From assembly GCF_038002965.1 (NCBI RefSeq), contig NZ_JBBOOE010000001.1, positions 3,081,001 through 3,145,000 of the forward strand: a DNA stretch of 64,000 bases, in the 5' to 3' direction. This DNA comes from Robertmurraya sp. FSL R5-0851 (lineage in GTDB: Bacteria; Bacillota; Bacilli; Bacillales; Cytobacillaceae). Made by a program: the position numbers and the translations under genes. The notes below the pieces were generated by a model. That model did not search any database. It was not told where the DNA came from and saw only the letters and a program-made list of their open reading frames with translations. Shown piece after piece: positions 27,797 to 36,284 of the stretch (position 1 is the stretch's first letter; each line of letters starts with the position of its first letter).

Positions 27797-28126
27797 CTAT
27801 TTTGTTTTATCAACAAAGGCCATTCTTGGGTTTAGGTATTGTCCTACACTTTTTAATTGGAATGTATTTGAGCCTTTAGAGAAATCAATTTTTAGTTCTT
27901 CATCAAGAAATACCGCCTTTGATTTTTCGATATAAACCGTTTGCCCATTCGTTTCAATGGCTGTATCATCATCCTCATCCAGCTCATTCACTAACCATAG
28001 AGTTGGTACACCACTTACTACACACCCACAGCCTTCTATATCGTACTTTAGCTTCAAAAAGCCTTGCTTTCCACTTATCTTCTCGGTAATCTTTTGTGCT
28101 GCTATTTCTGTTATCGTAATATTCAT
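27797..28126 (-). CDS. yqkB: HesB/IscA-like Fe-S biogenesis protein YqkB
   Basis: A 109-residue protein of the iron-sulfur cluster biosynthesis (A-type-like) fold. The start MNITITEIAAQKI, the GCGCVVSGVPTLW segment with two Cys, and the strand-rich rest match YqkB. It lacks the C-terminal CxC pair of true IscA, so its role is unclear. ATG 28126 has GGAGG at 8 nt. The frame opens 15 codons earlier with no SD. Confidence 0.82.
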   Translation of the reverse strand: MNITITEIAAQKITEKISGKQGFLKLKYDIEGCGCVVSGVPTLWLVNELDEDDDTAIETNGQTVYIEKSKAVFLDEELKIDFSKGSNTFQLKSVGQYLNPRMAFVDKTK

Positions 28127-28272
28127 TGTCTGTTCCTCCAGCTTTTCATCATGTTTCCTACGCCACTTCATATAATCATTGTAACATAGCGTTTTTGTAT
28201 TGCCCTATGATTTGCTTTTCGGCAATGAATCCTTTACGATATTATTACATTTTTTTGGTAGGAGTGATCAGT

Positions 28273-28482
28273 TTGTCGAAGGTTCAGATTAAAGTAATGG
28301 ACAACGGTTCTTTACGTGTCACTGGTGAGGTTGAATTAATTGATATGGACGGAAATGTATTTGAAACGAAACCCACGTTCTCTTTATGCCGTTGTGGTCT
28401 CTCATCTAAACGCCCCTTTTGCGATGGATCGCATAAAGGAAAGTTTCAGGCTCGTGATCGCGCAGTAAAAACTCCTGAATAA
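28273..28482 (+). CDS. CDGSH-type iron-sulfur protein
   Basis: A 69-residue protein with the complete 2Fe-2S motif CxC-x2-S-x3-P-x-C-D-G-S-H (CRCGLSSKRPFCDGSH, about residues 38-53). Such proteins are one-cluster electron or cluster carriers. No membrane helix. TTG 28273 is the start because AGGAGTGAT stands 5-8 nt upstream. The longer open frame through 28126 is antisense to yqkB. It lies next to an Fe-S biogenesis-like gene but on the opposite strand. Confidence 0.88.
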   Translation: MSKVQIKVMDNGSLRVTGEVELIDMDGNVFETKPTFSLCRCGLSSKRPFCDGSHKGKFQARDRAVKTPE

Positions 28483-28517
28483 TCTTCAATCAGCGGTTTC
28501 CTTTTTGGAGACTGCTC

Positions 28518-28850
28518 TTACTCTTTCATTTGTACATCTACAATGCTCGAAAGGGGGACTCGGTGAACCTCCCCAAAATGATCCACAATATGAAGCCTTT
28601 GCTGAAACTCATCCCAATAATGGATTTGTCCGATAATTAATTCATGCTTCCGGTAACGATAATGAGTGACCATCACCACTTGATGCTCCTCCATTGCCGT
28701 TAATAACAAATGGTTCATCTCCTCCAGCTTTTGTTCATCCATCTCCTTTTCTTTCTCGTAAGAATCCGCTTCCGCCCAATCACGCAATAGCTTTACATGC
28801 TCAGGAAGCATCATTGATGTCCACTTGATTCTTCCTCTATCTCGAATCAT
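28518..28850 (-). CDS. yqjX: YolD-like protein
   Basis: A 110-residue YolD-family protein. Its N-terminus IRDRGRIKWTSMMLPEHVKLL and the later LIIGQIHYWDEFQQRLHIVD are typical. In Bacilli these small proteins are encoded with the UvrX/PolY2-type polymerases, and no biochemical role is proved. ATG 28850 has AAGGAGG. It follows the polymerase gene by 12 bases, so both share the LexA-like control upstream. Confidence 0.87.
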   Translation of the reverse strand: MIRDRGRIKWTSMMLPEHVKLLRDWAEADSYEKEKEMDEQKLEEMNHLLLTAMEEHQVVMVTHYRYRKHELIIGQIHYWDEFQQRLHIVDHFGEVHRVPLSSIVDVQMKE

Positions 28851-28862
28851 CCTTGTTCCTCC

Positions 28863-30122
28863 TTACCTCTTATGACCGCCAACTAGCTTGGCACGATGCT
28901 TCGCTGTTCCCGCTGCTGTATACGATACCGCACGTAATAGAGCACCATGTCCATACCGATTGCGGATGCGGTCCACAACATACCCGAGCTCTCGTTCCTT
29001 CCAGCCATTCGGTTCAAAAATATTTAACTGATAGTCTGTATCATCACAAATATTGCTAAGGGCGATGGAGATTTTCCGCACCGTTTTTCCTTCATAATGC
29101 TCAGCAAATAGACGTAGACAAACATCATACAGCTCCATCGTGACGTTCGTTGGTACTTCAATCGACCGCGAACGGTAAAAGCCGCCACCGAACTCGTCCT
29201 GACTATAACCAATGCCGAAACTGATTGTTCGACCTGCTTTCTTATGGGTTCTTGCTCTTCTCGCAACCTCTTCACACATTTCTAGAATTACACGTTTAAT
29301 TTCTATTTCTTCTTTATAATCACGAAGCAAAATTTGACTCTTTCCAAAGCTAATTTGCCCTTCCATAATAGGTGCTCCAATTTCGGATAAATCCACTCCC
29401 CATGCGTGGTGGTACAGTTGATTTCCCATAATCCCAAACTTTTTCTCAAGCTTTTGCAAATCGAAACGAGCAAGCTGACCGACCGTAAAGATTCCCATTC
29501 CATTTAATGTTTTCTCTACCCTTCTTCCGATTCCCCACATCTCACGTAAAGGGGAAACATTCCAAAGCTTTGTTCTTACATCCTCGTACGTCCATTCAGC
29601 AATCCCCTTCTTTTTCGCTTCCAAATCAAGACAAAGCTTCGATAATAGCATGTTCGGACCAATTCCAATTGCACAGGGCAGCTGAAATTCTCGCTCAATA
29701 TCATCACGAATCTTCTGTGCAACCGTCCAGGCATCTCCCCATAAATGAAGGGCTCCATCAATTTTTAGAAAGCTCTCATCAACGCTATACGTATGAATAG
29801 CTTCTTTTGGAACATAACGATGAAACACCTTGGTAATTTCGGTGGAAATACGTAAATAAGTAGCCATTTTCGGTTCAACTACTTTAATCTTCGGATCCTT
29901 TGGAATTTCAAACTTCCTTGATCCTGTTTTAATGCCAAACTCTTTCTTCATCTTCGGGGAGGCTGCCAGCACAATGCTTCCCTCCCGCTCTTTATCACCA
30001 ATCACCGCCAAATAACACTCAAGTGGATCCAGTCCTTCAATAACGGCTGAACAGCTAGCATAAAAACTCTTCATGTCCACACATAAAATCGTTTGATGGG
30101 GCAACTCACTGTAATTAATCAT
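28863..30122 (-). CDS. yqjW: Y-family DNA polymerase (UvrX/PolY2 type)
   Basis: Translesion polymerase, 419 residues. Palm motifs are VDMKSFYASC (first metal Asp) and YSVDESFLKI (Asp-Glu pair). The DNA-binding helix-hairpin-helix WGIGRRVEKTLNGMGIFTVGQL and the little-finger domain follow. ATG 30122 is preferred over 30158. Two LexA-like palindromes stand upstream, so it is likely SOS-induced, like B. subtilis PolY2. A second Y-family polymerase, dinB, lies at 46.6 kb. Confidence 0.92.
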   Translation of the reverse strand: MINYSELPHQTILCVDMKSFYASCSAVIEGLDPLECYLAVIGDKEREGSIVLAASPKMKKEFGIKTGSRKFEIPKDPKIKVVEPKMATYLRISTEITKVFHRYVPKEAIHTYSVDESFLKIDGALHLWGDAWTVAQKIRDDIEREFQLPCAIGIGPNMLLSKLCLDLEAKKKGIAEWTYEDVRTKLWNVSPLREMWGIGRRVEKTLNGMGIFTVGQLARFDLQKLEKKFGIMGNQLYHHAWGVDLSEIGAPIMEGQISFGKSQILLRDYKEEIEIKRVILEMCEEVARRARTHKKAGRTISFGIGYSQDEFGGGFYRSRSIEVPTNVTMELYDVCLRLFAEHYEGKTVRKISIALSNICDDTDYQLNIFEPNGWKERELGYVVDRIRNRYGHGALLRAVSYTAAGTAKHRAKLVGGHKR

Positions 30123-30151
30123 CGTGTTCTCTCTCTCCCAAACATCAAATA

Positions 30152-30165
30152 GGAACATTCGTTCT
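30152..30165 (-). promoter_or_regulatory. LexA (DinR) box 1
   Basis: On the minus strand AGAACGAATGTTCC matches the Bacillus SOS consensus CGAACRNRYGTTYC at 13 of 14 positions. It lies 30 bp before the polymerase start codon. Confidence 0.7.
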
Positions 30166-30190
30166 CTTTTTAGTATATTCTTATATTAAG

Positions 30191-30204
30191 CGAATATACG
30201 TTCG
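30191..30204 (-). promoter_or_regulatory. LexA-like box 2
   Basis: On the minus strand CGAACGTATATTCG fits CGAACRNRYGTTYC with two deviations. It is 39 bp from box 1, on nearly the same helix face (about 3.7 turns). A TATACT -10-like hexamer (30172-30177) lies between the two boxes. Confidence 0.5.
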
Positions 30205-30283
30205 GTTTCAATGGAAATTTTATTCTCAATTTCCTTTTGTCCATTTTGATAAGTTATAATGGCTAAAGAAGAGGTGTACGGGA

Positions 30284-30460
30284 ATGGAGAAGAAACTTAT
30301 TTATAAAATGATTAGGCAATGCTTTCAGCAGTACGAGCATGAGGCAAGTGAAGAGGACTATGAGAAATTGTACGAACGGGTTGTTGAAGAGGCCGAAGAA
30401 GCTGAAGTTGCTTTGTATGAACTCATTAATGATGTCGTATACGAATACCTAACCAATTAA
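30284..30460 (+). CDS. yqzH: YqzH-like small protein
   Basis: A 58-residue acidic, helical protein (start MEKKLIYKMIRQCFQQYEHE, then an EEAEEAEVALYELINDVVYEYL helix). The opening resembles B. subtilis YqzH, found in the same neighbourhood, and its function is unknown. ATG 30284 lies after a weak GGTG/GGGA SD. It is divergent from the SOS polymerase, so the LexA-like boxes might also affect it. Confidence 0.7.
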   Translation: MEKKLIYKMIRQCFQQYEHEASEEDYEKLYERVVEEAEEAEVALYELINDVVYEYLTN

Positions 30461-30491
30461 AAAAATCACCCACAAGGTGATTTTTATTTTT
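30461..30491. terminator. Bidirectional terminator between yqzH and yqjQ
   Basis: Ten-bp stem AAAAATCACC/GGTGATTTTT (30461-30470, 30476-30485) with T-rich flanks in both directions. Confidence 0.8.
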
Positions 30492-31287
30492 TATCGAAAA
30501 AGCCGCCAACAAAGCGTTCAGCGAGACCCGGGATGAGATTATAGATGGTGCTACCTACATTCATCCAACCTGGAAGATTTAATTCTCGCTTAGGCGTGAT
30601 CATCAACTGAATAATTTTTTCAGCCACATAATCAGATTTTAACATGAAACGATTCACGTTTTTTACATAGTTTCCTGATTTATCGGCAATGGAAAAGAAA
30701 TTGGTTTCAATCGGACCAGGATTCACCGCCGATACACGTATATTTGATTTCGCAAGCTCTAATCGTAAGCTATTTGTAAATCCTAATACTGCATGCTTCG
30801 TAGCTGAGTATCCACTGGACTTAGGAGTGGCGAGCTTTCCCGCCTGTGAGGCAATATTAATGATATGACCTGAATGTTGAGCTATCATTACAGGAAGAAC
30901 CTCTTTCGTACAAGCCATTAAACCGAGGACGTTCACTTGAAACATTTTTTCAATATCAGCAAAATCGGCCTCATGGAAGGAATCAAACACGCCAAACCCA
31001 GCATTGTTTACGAGAATATCGATATGGCCAACCTCTTGTTTAATCTGTGAAAACACCTGTTGAACCTGATCAATATCACCTACATCCAATTGAAAAAACA
31101 AGGGACTCGCACCCGTTTTTCGGCTAATTTCCTCACTGATTATTTGTAGCTTGTCAATGGAGCGAGCTACAAGAATAGGCCGTGCTCCACGCTCAGCCGC
31201 CATAAGTGCTACCTTTTCTCCAATCCCTGACGAAGCTCCTGTAATAACAATATGTTTCCCTTTTAATTTATCCAATACAATCACCAT
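30484..31287 (-). CDS. yqjQ: Short-chain dehydrogenase YqjQ
   Basis: NAD(P)-dependent oxidoreductase of the classical SDR family, 267 residues. Motifs: GASSGIG (cofactor), NNAG, SQAG and the catalytic YSATKHA. A hydrophobic C-terminus (NVGSTIYNLIPGL) could associate with membrane. The substrate is unknown. The start is uncertain: ATG 31287 has a weak SD, while a TTG four codons in has GGTGAT near it. Confidence 0.85.
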   Translation of the reverse strand: MVIVLDKLKGKHIVITGASSGIGEKVALMAAERGARPILVARSIDKLQIISEEISRKTGASPLFFQLDVGDIDQVQQVFSQIKQEVGHIDILVNNAGFGVFDSFHEADFADIEKMFQVNVLGLMACTKEVLPVMIAQHSGHIINIASQAGKLATPKSSGYSATKHAVLGFTNSLRLELAKSNIRVSAVNPGPIETNFFSIADKSGNYVKNVNRFMLKSDYVAEKIIQLMITPKRELNLPGWMNVGSTIYNLIPGLAERFVGGFFDKK

Positions 31288-31345
31288 CTTATCTATGTAG
31301 CATTAAATATAACTTACCACAAACCCTTTGAAAAAAGCTAAAAAA

Positions 31346-32743
31346 TCATGCATACGTATTAACTACCTCGATTAGCCTTCTTACTCCTACCCTTAGCTGT
31401 TCTTCATTGGCGTAAGAATAACTTAAACGAAGCGAAGAGGAAAATCCTTGTTGTAAAGGGTCACAAATCAATCCAGGGACAAAGGAAACCGAATTCTCAA
31501 TCGCTTTTTGCAGCAACTGATCTGTTGGAAGGGGGTCAGGAAGCTGAACCCATAAATTTAAGCCTCCATCGGGACTTATCCAGCTCCAATTCGTCTTCTG
31601 TAATTCTTCCTCCATAATTTCCTTACGAATTTGCAGAGCGATTCTAAGTTTTTCTAGGTGCTGCTGCAGCCGAGGTGAGGAAAAATAGTGAAGAAAGATT
31701 TTTTGATTAAGTAATGGTGAGCCATTATCGGCAAGCCCTTTAACCGTAAGCAATCCATCCTTCATGGCAGGTGGAACAACACAAGCTGCCACACGTAGTC
31801 CAGGTGAAACATATTTGCAAAAGCTTCTTACATAGATGACGACACCAGCTGTATCAAATGTATAAAGAGGCGGTGGTGGTGCTTTTTCGAAATAAATATC
31901 GTGATACGCATCATCCTCAACAATTACACAATTGTATCGTTCAGCTAGTTCCACTAACTTCTTTCGTTGTGCCGTTGGAACCGTATACCCAGTTGGATTA
32001 TGAAAAGTTGGATTCACATAAAACAATCTGGGTTTATATTGTTTCATAAGCATTTCTACTTTCTCTAAATCATAACCATAAGGCTGAATATCGATCGCTA
32101 TCAAATGGGCATCCTGGCTTTTAAAAATATCAATTGCAGCGCTATAGCTTGGGCGCTCAAGCAGCACCGTATCTCTTGGTTTGATAAATAATTGAGAGAT
32201 CAGATGGAGTGCTTGCTGAGAGCCTGAAGTGATGAGGATATCATCATGGGAAAGATGCGTTTTATAACGTGTAATAAAATAGGTCGCCAAGGTATCACGC
32301 AGCTCCATATCCCCTTGTACGGTAGAATATGTGGAAAGCACCTTAGGATACAAATCAAAAACCTTTTTAACATAATCTGATAGGAAATGATTAGGCAATA
32401 AATTAGGATCAATTAATGCTTGGGAAAACTGATATTGAACGCTTTGTTGGTGTATCTCAGATAGAGTATATGTTTTCTCATTAGCTCGAAGCAAAGAGTG
32501 ACCATCTATAGGGGATGTAGAACTTCCTTGAACATAATAACCAGATTTATCTTTTACAAATACCTTTCCTTGTTGCTTCAGCATTTGATAGGCTTTGTAA
32601 ACGGTCAACCGGTGAACGTTCATTTCCATTGACAATTCACGAATCGACGGAAGCTTGTCACCAGTCTTCCAGTCCGAACGCTCTATTCTTTGCCATAAAT
32701 ACTCATATACTTCCTCAAAAAGGTATTTTCGCTGTTTATTCAT
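31346..32743 (-). CDS. MocR-type GntR/aminotransferase transcriptional regulator
   Basis: A 465-residue fusion of an N-terminal GntR winged helix (WKTGDKLPSIRELSMEMNVHRLTVYKAYQML) to a fold-type I aminotransferase domain. The PLP lysine is in RSFCKYVSPGLR, with NPTFHNPTGYT and EDDAYHDIYF as cofactor sites. Such regulators sense PLP or an amine and often control an adjacent divergent gene, here the DMT exporter. ATG 32743 has GGGGGTG. The effector cannot be told from the sequence. Confidence 0.92.
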   Translation of the reverse strand: MNKQRKYLFEEVYEYLWQRIERSDWKTGDKLPSIRELSMEMNVHRLTVYKAYQMLKQQGKVFVKDKSGYYVQGSSTSPIDGHSLLRANEKTYTLSEIHQQSVQYQFSQALIDPNLLPNHFLSDYVKKVFDLYPKVLSTYSTVQGDMELRDTLATYFITRYKTHLSHDDILITSGSQQALHLISQLFIKPRDTVLLERPSYSAAIDIFKSQDAHLIAIDIQPYGYDLEKVEMLMKQYKPRLFYVNPTFHNPTGYTVPTAQRKKLVELAERYNCVIVEDDAYHDIYFEKAPPPPLYTFDTAGVVIYVRSFCKYVSPGLRVAACVVPPAMKDGLLTVKGLADNGSPLLNQKIFLHYFSSPRLQQHLEKLRIALQIRKEIMEEELQKTNWSWISPDGGLNLWVQLPDPLPTDQLLQKAIENSVSFVPGLICDPLQQGFSSSLRLSYSYANEEQLRVGVRRLIEVVNTYA

Positions 32744-32791
32744 TAAAGACACCCCCTTATGATTGTTGATTGTAACATAATTTACCTTCAT

Positions 32792-32821
32792 CTGTTCTGT
32801 TCATCCATAACTGTTCTATTC
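32792..32821. promoter_or_regulatory. Direct repeats, probable MocR operator
   Basis: CTGTTCTGTTC (32792-32802) and CTGTTCTATTC (32811-32821) form a direct repeat 19 bp apart, about two helical turns, in the 115-bp divergent gap. MocR regulators commonly bind direct repeats, so an operator is a reasonable inference. Confidence 0.5.
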
Positions 32822-32858
32822 TGCTAGCGGTATGATTAGTCGCAAGGAGGAATGGAAA

Positions 32859-33770
32859 ATGATTATTTTATTTTATTTACTCATGTGCTTTATCTTTGGA
32901 ACCACCTTTTTAGCGATTAAAATAGGGGTCGATGCAGGAATACCACCGTTTTTCGGTGCTGGTGTTCGATTTTTCAGTGCCGGGATTCTATTATTTCTAT
33001 TTATGAGGTGGAAGGAAAAGGTTTCTTTAAAAATTCTTTTTAGAAAAGAACTCTTTTTCACAGGGGTGGGGTTAACATTCGGAACTTTCGCCACATTATA
33101 TTGGGCAGAACAATACGTTTCTTCAGGGGTAGCAGCGGTTCTATCGGCAACTGGACCGATGATGATTTTAATCATATCCACAATATTACTAAAGCAGAAA
33201 ACATCTTATACATCCACGATAGGATGTATAATTGGTTTGGCTGGCGTAATCGTGTTAATTTTACCGAGCATTTCTTTAAACGTACATTTCTTATGGATCA
33301 TGGGATGTCTAGCAATCGTCTTAGGTGAAGTCTTTTATGCTTCAGGTACAATTTATACCAAACGGGTGAAAGAGAAGATCATTGCTTCTCCCCTTGTATT
33401 AAACGCCGTTCAAATGATGTACGGTGGTTTACTTTTATTGCTACTGTCTTTGATAACAGAGAAGGTTCAACCCTTAACTTTGGTTCACACGGCATCTATT
33501 GGTTCCCTAATATATCTAATCATCATTGGATCTATGATTGGACATAGCCTTTATTATTGGCTTGTGACAAAAACGGATCCTGTGTTCCCTTCCACATGGC
33601 TATATATTTCACCGCTTATCGCAGTGGGATTAGGTGTCACCTTCTACCATGAAGAAATGACATGGTATACCGGTATTGGTGCCGTTACCATTTTATTAGG
33701 GACGATTTTAGTAAACTACTCTGCTTTACAATCTCTACTATGGAAAAAAACTCTTTCCCAAAAAGGGTAA
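32859..33770 (+). CDS. DMT/EamA-family exporter
   Basis: Ten-helix membrane protein of 303 residues with two EamA halves: start FYLLMCFIFGTTFLAIKIG, and FWIMGCLAIVLGEVFYASG for the second half. The family exports amino acids, amines and other metabolites. The substrate is not readable here. ATG 32859 has GGAGG at 8 nt, though the frame opens at 32832. It is divergent from the MocR regulator, its likely controller. Confidence 0.88.
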   Translation: MIILFYLLMCFIFGTTFLAIKIGVDAGIPPFFGAGVRFFSAGILLFLFMRWKEKVSLKILFRKELFFTGVGLTFGTFATLYWAEQYVSSGVAAVLSATGPMMILIISTILLKQKTSYTSTIGCIIGLAGVIVLILPSISLNVHFLWIMGCLAIVLGEVFYASGTIYTKRVKEKIIASPLVLNAVQMMYGGLLLLLLSLITEKVQPLTLVHTASIGSLIYLIIIGSMIGHSLYYWLVTKTDPVFPSTWLYISPLIAVGLGVTFYHEEMTWYTGIGAVTILLGTILVNYSALQSLLWKKTLSQKG

Positions 33771-33772
33771 AA

Positions 33773-33806
33773 TGATGCTCCTTACCTATATAGGAAGGAG
33801 CCTCAT
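33773..33806. terminator. Hairpin between the DMT gene and yqjP
   Basis: Stem GCTCCTT/AAGGAGC (33777-33783, 33795-33801) with an inner CCTATATAGG palindrome. It lies between two convergent genes; T runs are short. Confidence 0.55.
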
Positions 33807-33811
33807 TATCA

Positions 33812-34780
33812 TTATAAGATTGCACTGTAAATAAAGGTGTCCTTTACCTTTGTGGCTTTTATTTTCTTACCATCTAATAAATAGTCTAACTGTGCGATGG
33901 ATTCAGAAATGGTTAGCCCCAGCTGTCTCTTGTAGACGGAAGGAAATAGACGTTCACATATTTGAAAAGCGGTCATAGATTCCCGCTCCAGCCATTCCTT
34001 CACTTGCTCAGCGCGTAAAACTTGATGAGATAGTCGCTTTTCAACCAGACCATGAACATCTGTTATCTCTTCACCATGTCCCGCATAAGTAAGACGAATA
34101 GGAAAGGTAAGAAGCTTCTGTAAGGAATCATTGACTTGCAACTGTGGCTTTGGACGTTCTCTCTCTCCTGGGAGCGGAGGCTCGAGAAGTGGATTCGCTG
34201 AAATATGCGCCAATAAAAGATCTCCCCCAATCAGCACCCCATCCTTTTTACGAAATAAACCGATCTGACTTTGGGCATGACCAGGCGTTTCAATGACCGT
34301 CCATTCAGATAATCCGATTGGAACATCCCCCTCTGAAAGCGTACCTGTTAACGATCGGTTGCAGGAAAACAAAAGCATTTGTTTCATTCCACCGATAAAA
34401 GGATCATAATACTTGTCCGGAATGCCACATTCCACAAACAGCTGCCGATAAAAAGAGTCGTAGTCATGATAAAACTCTTCGGTTCGATTTAGCCAGCGTT
34501 CATTGTTAGCATGTCCATAAACCTCTAAATGAGGAGAAAACCAATCGAGCAAGCCTGCATGATCCGGATGATCATGGGTCAGTATGACTTGTTCGATATC
34601 TGTTAGCTGGAGACCTAGTTGAGCCAGTTGATTTTGAAGCGATATAAATGCTTGCTCCGTATTTGGACCTACGTCTACTAATGTCAAGCGTTCCCCCTTT
34701 ATTACATACACGTTCACATCGCCGACTGGAAAAGGAGTAGGTAAAACCAGCTTTGCAATTCCATCACGCCATTCTGTCAT
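33812..34780 (-). CDS. yqjP: MBL-fold metallohydrolase YqjP
   Basis: A 322-residue metallo-beta-lactamase-fold hydrolase. The metal motif THDHPDHAG (HxHxDH) is near residue 70, followed by ETPGHAQSQIG, GGDLLLAH and TYAGHGEEI. A C-terminal winged-helix-like part (MTAFQICERLFPS) resembles the LACTB2-type tail. The substrate is unknown. ATG 34780 has AAGGGG at 7 nt. TTG 34786 is inside the spacer. Confidence 0.87.
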   Translation of the reverse strand: MTEWRDGIAKLVLPTPFPVGDVNVYVIKGERLTLVDVGPNTEQAFISLQNQLAQLGLQLTDIEQVILTHDHPDHAGLLDWFSPHLEVYGHANNERWLNRTEEFYHDYDSFYRQLFVECGIPDKYYDPFIGGMKQMLLFSCNRSLTGTLSEGDVPIGLSEWTVIETPGHAQSQIGLFRKKDGVLIGGDLLLAHISANPLLEPPLPGERERPKPQLQVNDSLQKLLTFPIRLTYAGHGEEITDVHGLVEKRLSHQVLRAEQVKEWLERESMTAFQICERLFPSVYKRQLGLTISESIAQLDYLLDGKKIKATKVKDTFIYSAIL

Positions 34781-34911
34781 ATTCAAACCCCTTGATTATA
34801 ATTGTTATATAACAATAGTACATATTTATATTTTACCCAATGTTATCAAGGATGTCATTATTTTCATATACTGTTTTTTGAAAAATTTGAAAAATCGGGC
34901 GATATTTCCTC

Positions 34912-34941
34912 TTGACAAAAGAGCTTGTTATCTTGCATAAT
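34912..34941 (+). promoter_or_regulatory. sigma-A promoter of proI
   Basis: TTGACA (34912-34917), 18-nt spacer, CATAAT (34936-34941) with an extended TG before it. It stands in front of the T-box leader. Confidence 0.75.
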
Positions 34942-34949
34942 CACTAATA

Positions 34950-35208
34950 AATCATTTAGAGCGTTAAAGTGGCAATGAATAAGACCAGTACGTGGCAAAA
35001 GACGAAAGAGAGTAAAGCTCACCGGCTGAGAGGCTTTACCGTCCCTTACCCACCGAACCTACCTTATGAGCTGTTAGGTAAACCTAACCGTGTTCTCCGG
35101 CGTTAACGGATTTGAGTTTCATTTATGCGTGAACGCGTAAAAATGAAAATGAAGGTGGTACCACGGAAGCTAAGACCTTTCGTCCTTGTTAGGATGAAGG
35201 GTCTTTTT
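34950..35208 (+). promoter_or_regulatory. T-box leader, proline-specific, controlling proI
   Basis: Leader RNA that reads uncharged tRNA. The conserved T-box AGGTGGTACCACGG is at 35153-35166, directly before the terminator. In stem I the sequence GAA-CCT-A (specifier CCT at 35058-35060, a proline codon) fits a tRNA-Pro specifier loop, preceded by AGAGAG-type elements near 35009. Uncharged tRNA-Pro would stabilise the antiterminator and turn on proline synthesis. The specifier was placed by eye, the T-box itself is plain. Confidence 0.88.
35173..35208 (+). terminator. T-box-controlled terminator
   Basis: Stem with arms AGACCTTTCGTCC and GGATGAAGGGTCT (about 35173-35204), followed by a T run. 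It competes with the antiterminator that includes the T-box sequence. Confidence 0.88.
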
Positions 35209-35242
35209 TGTTTTTATAAATGGATTTTTAGGAGGAAGAAAC

Positions 35243-36088
35243 GTGGAGAAAATAGCGATTATCGGAGCAGGATCAATGTCAGAGGCATTAATTGCGGGGA
35301 TTGTGGAAAATCAATTAATTAGCCCAGAAAAAATATGGGTGACCAATCGCAGCAATGCAGATCGACTGGCAACACTTCACGAGCAATACGGCGTCAGCTC
35401 CACGTATGATCATCGTGAACTATTGGAAGGAGCAGACATGGTTCTACTTGCGATGAAGCCAAAGGATGCTGCAGCCTCCATTGAACAAGTACGGCATTTA
35501 TTAAAGTCAAACATGTTGATTGTCTCTGTTTTAGCAGGTGTCTCAATGGATTCGATTGAATTACTCTCACAAAAGCAGCTAGCAATCGTTCGCGCGATGC
35601 CTAATACATCAGCAACAGTAGGCCTATCTGCCACAGCAATTGCTGTCAATGATAAAGTAGATGACGATCAAAAAAGAAATGTGCAAATGCTTTTTGGTAC
35701 AGTGGGAATGACAGCTTTTGTAGAGGAACACCAATTAGATGCCGTCACAGGCTTATCCGGTAGTGGCCCTGCATATATCTATTATTTGATCGAAGCGATG
35801 GAAAAAAGCGCCGTCGAAATAGGCTTAGAGCGAGAAATGGCCCAACAATTAATTGTTCAAACCTTAATTGGTGCCGCACAAATGGTAGCCAAGACGACTA
35901 AAACGCCACAGGAGCTTCGCCATGCGGTTACAAGTCCTGGAGGAACAACAGAAGCAGGTTTAAAAGTACTTGCTGCTCACGGGGTTCAAGAAGCGTTTGT
36001 GGAATGTATTAAAGAGGCGACAGCTCAGTCAAAACGGATGGGGAAGGCGATTGCAGAGCAGATGGAAAGTGTTCAGAGGAGTTTGTGA
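35243..36088 (+). CDS. proI: Pyrroline-5-carboxylate reductase ProI
   Basis: Last step of proline synthesis: NAD(P)H reduction of pyrroline-5-carboxylate. It has 281 residues. The Rossmann start is IAIIGAGSMSEALIAGI, MPNTSATVG is the substrate loop, and the conserved tail reads LSGSGPAYIYYLIEAM ... TSPGGTTEAGL. The start is GTG 35243 with AGGAGG. The T-box leader upstream ties expression to proline supply. The position next to yqjP is as in B. subtilis. Confidence 0.96.
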   Translation: MEKIAIIGAGSMSEALIAGIVENQLISPEKIWVTNRSNADRLATLHEQYGVSSTYDHRELLEGADMVLLAMKPKDAAASIEQVRHLLKSNMLIVSVLAGVSMDSIELLSQKQLAIVRAMPNTSATVGLSATAIAVNDKVDDDQKRNVQMLFGTVGMTAFVEEHQLDAVTGLSGSGPAYIYYLIEAMEKSAVEIGLEREMAQQLIVQTLIGAAQMVAKTTKTPQELRHAVTSPGGTTEAGLKVLAAHGVQEAFVECIKEATAQSKRMGKAIAEQMESVQRSL

Positions 36089-36098
36089 GATTTTTAAA

Positions 36099-36136
36099 AT
36101 CAGGTACCACTTCGTTGGTGGTATCTGTTTATTGTT
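36099..36136 (+). terminator. proI terminator
   Basis: Ten-bp stem (36101-36110 with 36117-36126, one G-T pair) and a T-rich tail. The stem arms resemble the T-box core GGTACCAC, but no antiterminator partner is seen. Confidence 0.75.
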
Positions 36137-36284
36137 TACACACTCCACATGACTTGGATGTTGCCCTTTTGTGGAAGAAGAAAAAAGGACCGCCACAGCA
36201 AATATTTTAATGCAGTAAAACACCAAAAACACCTGCCTCGCTTTACATCTCAGGAGGTCCAGGCGTTTTTTATAGGTATTGGGT

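Noticed and set aside
28126..28272. N-terminal extension of the CDGSH protein
   Set aside because: This part is antisense to yqkB and its upstream region. The SD points to TTG 28273.
34950..35208. tRNA-like gene in the proI leader
   Set aside because: The GGTACCAC-rich stem belongs to a T-box followed by a terminator. No cloverleaf fits.
36210..36280. Second terminator after proI (AAAAACACCTG...CAGGCGTTTTTT)
   Set aside because: Stem arms match with one mismatch, but the 20-plus-base loop makes it doubtful. The hairpin at 36101-36126 is sufficient.
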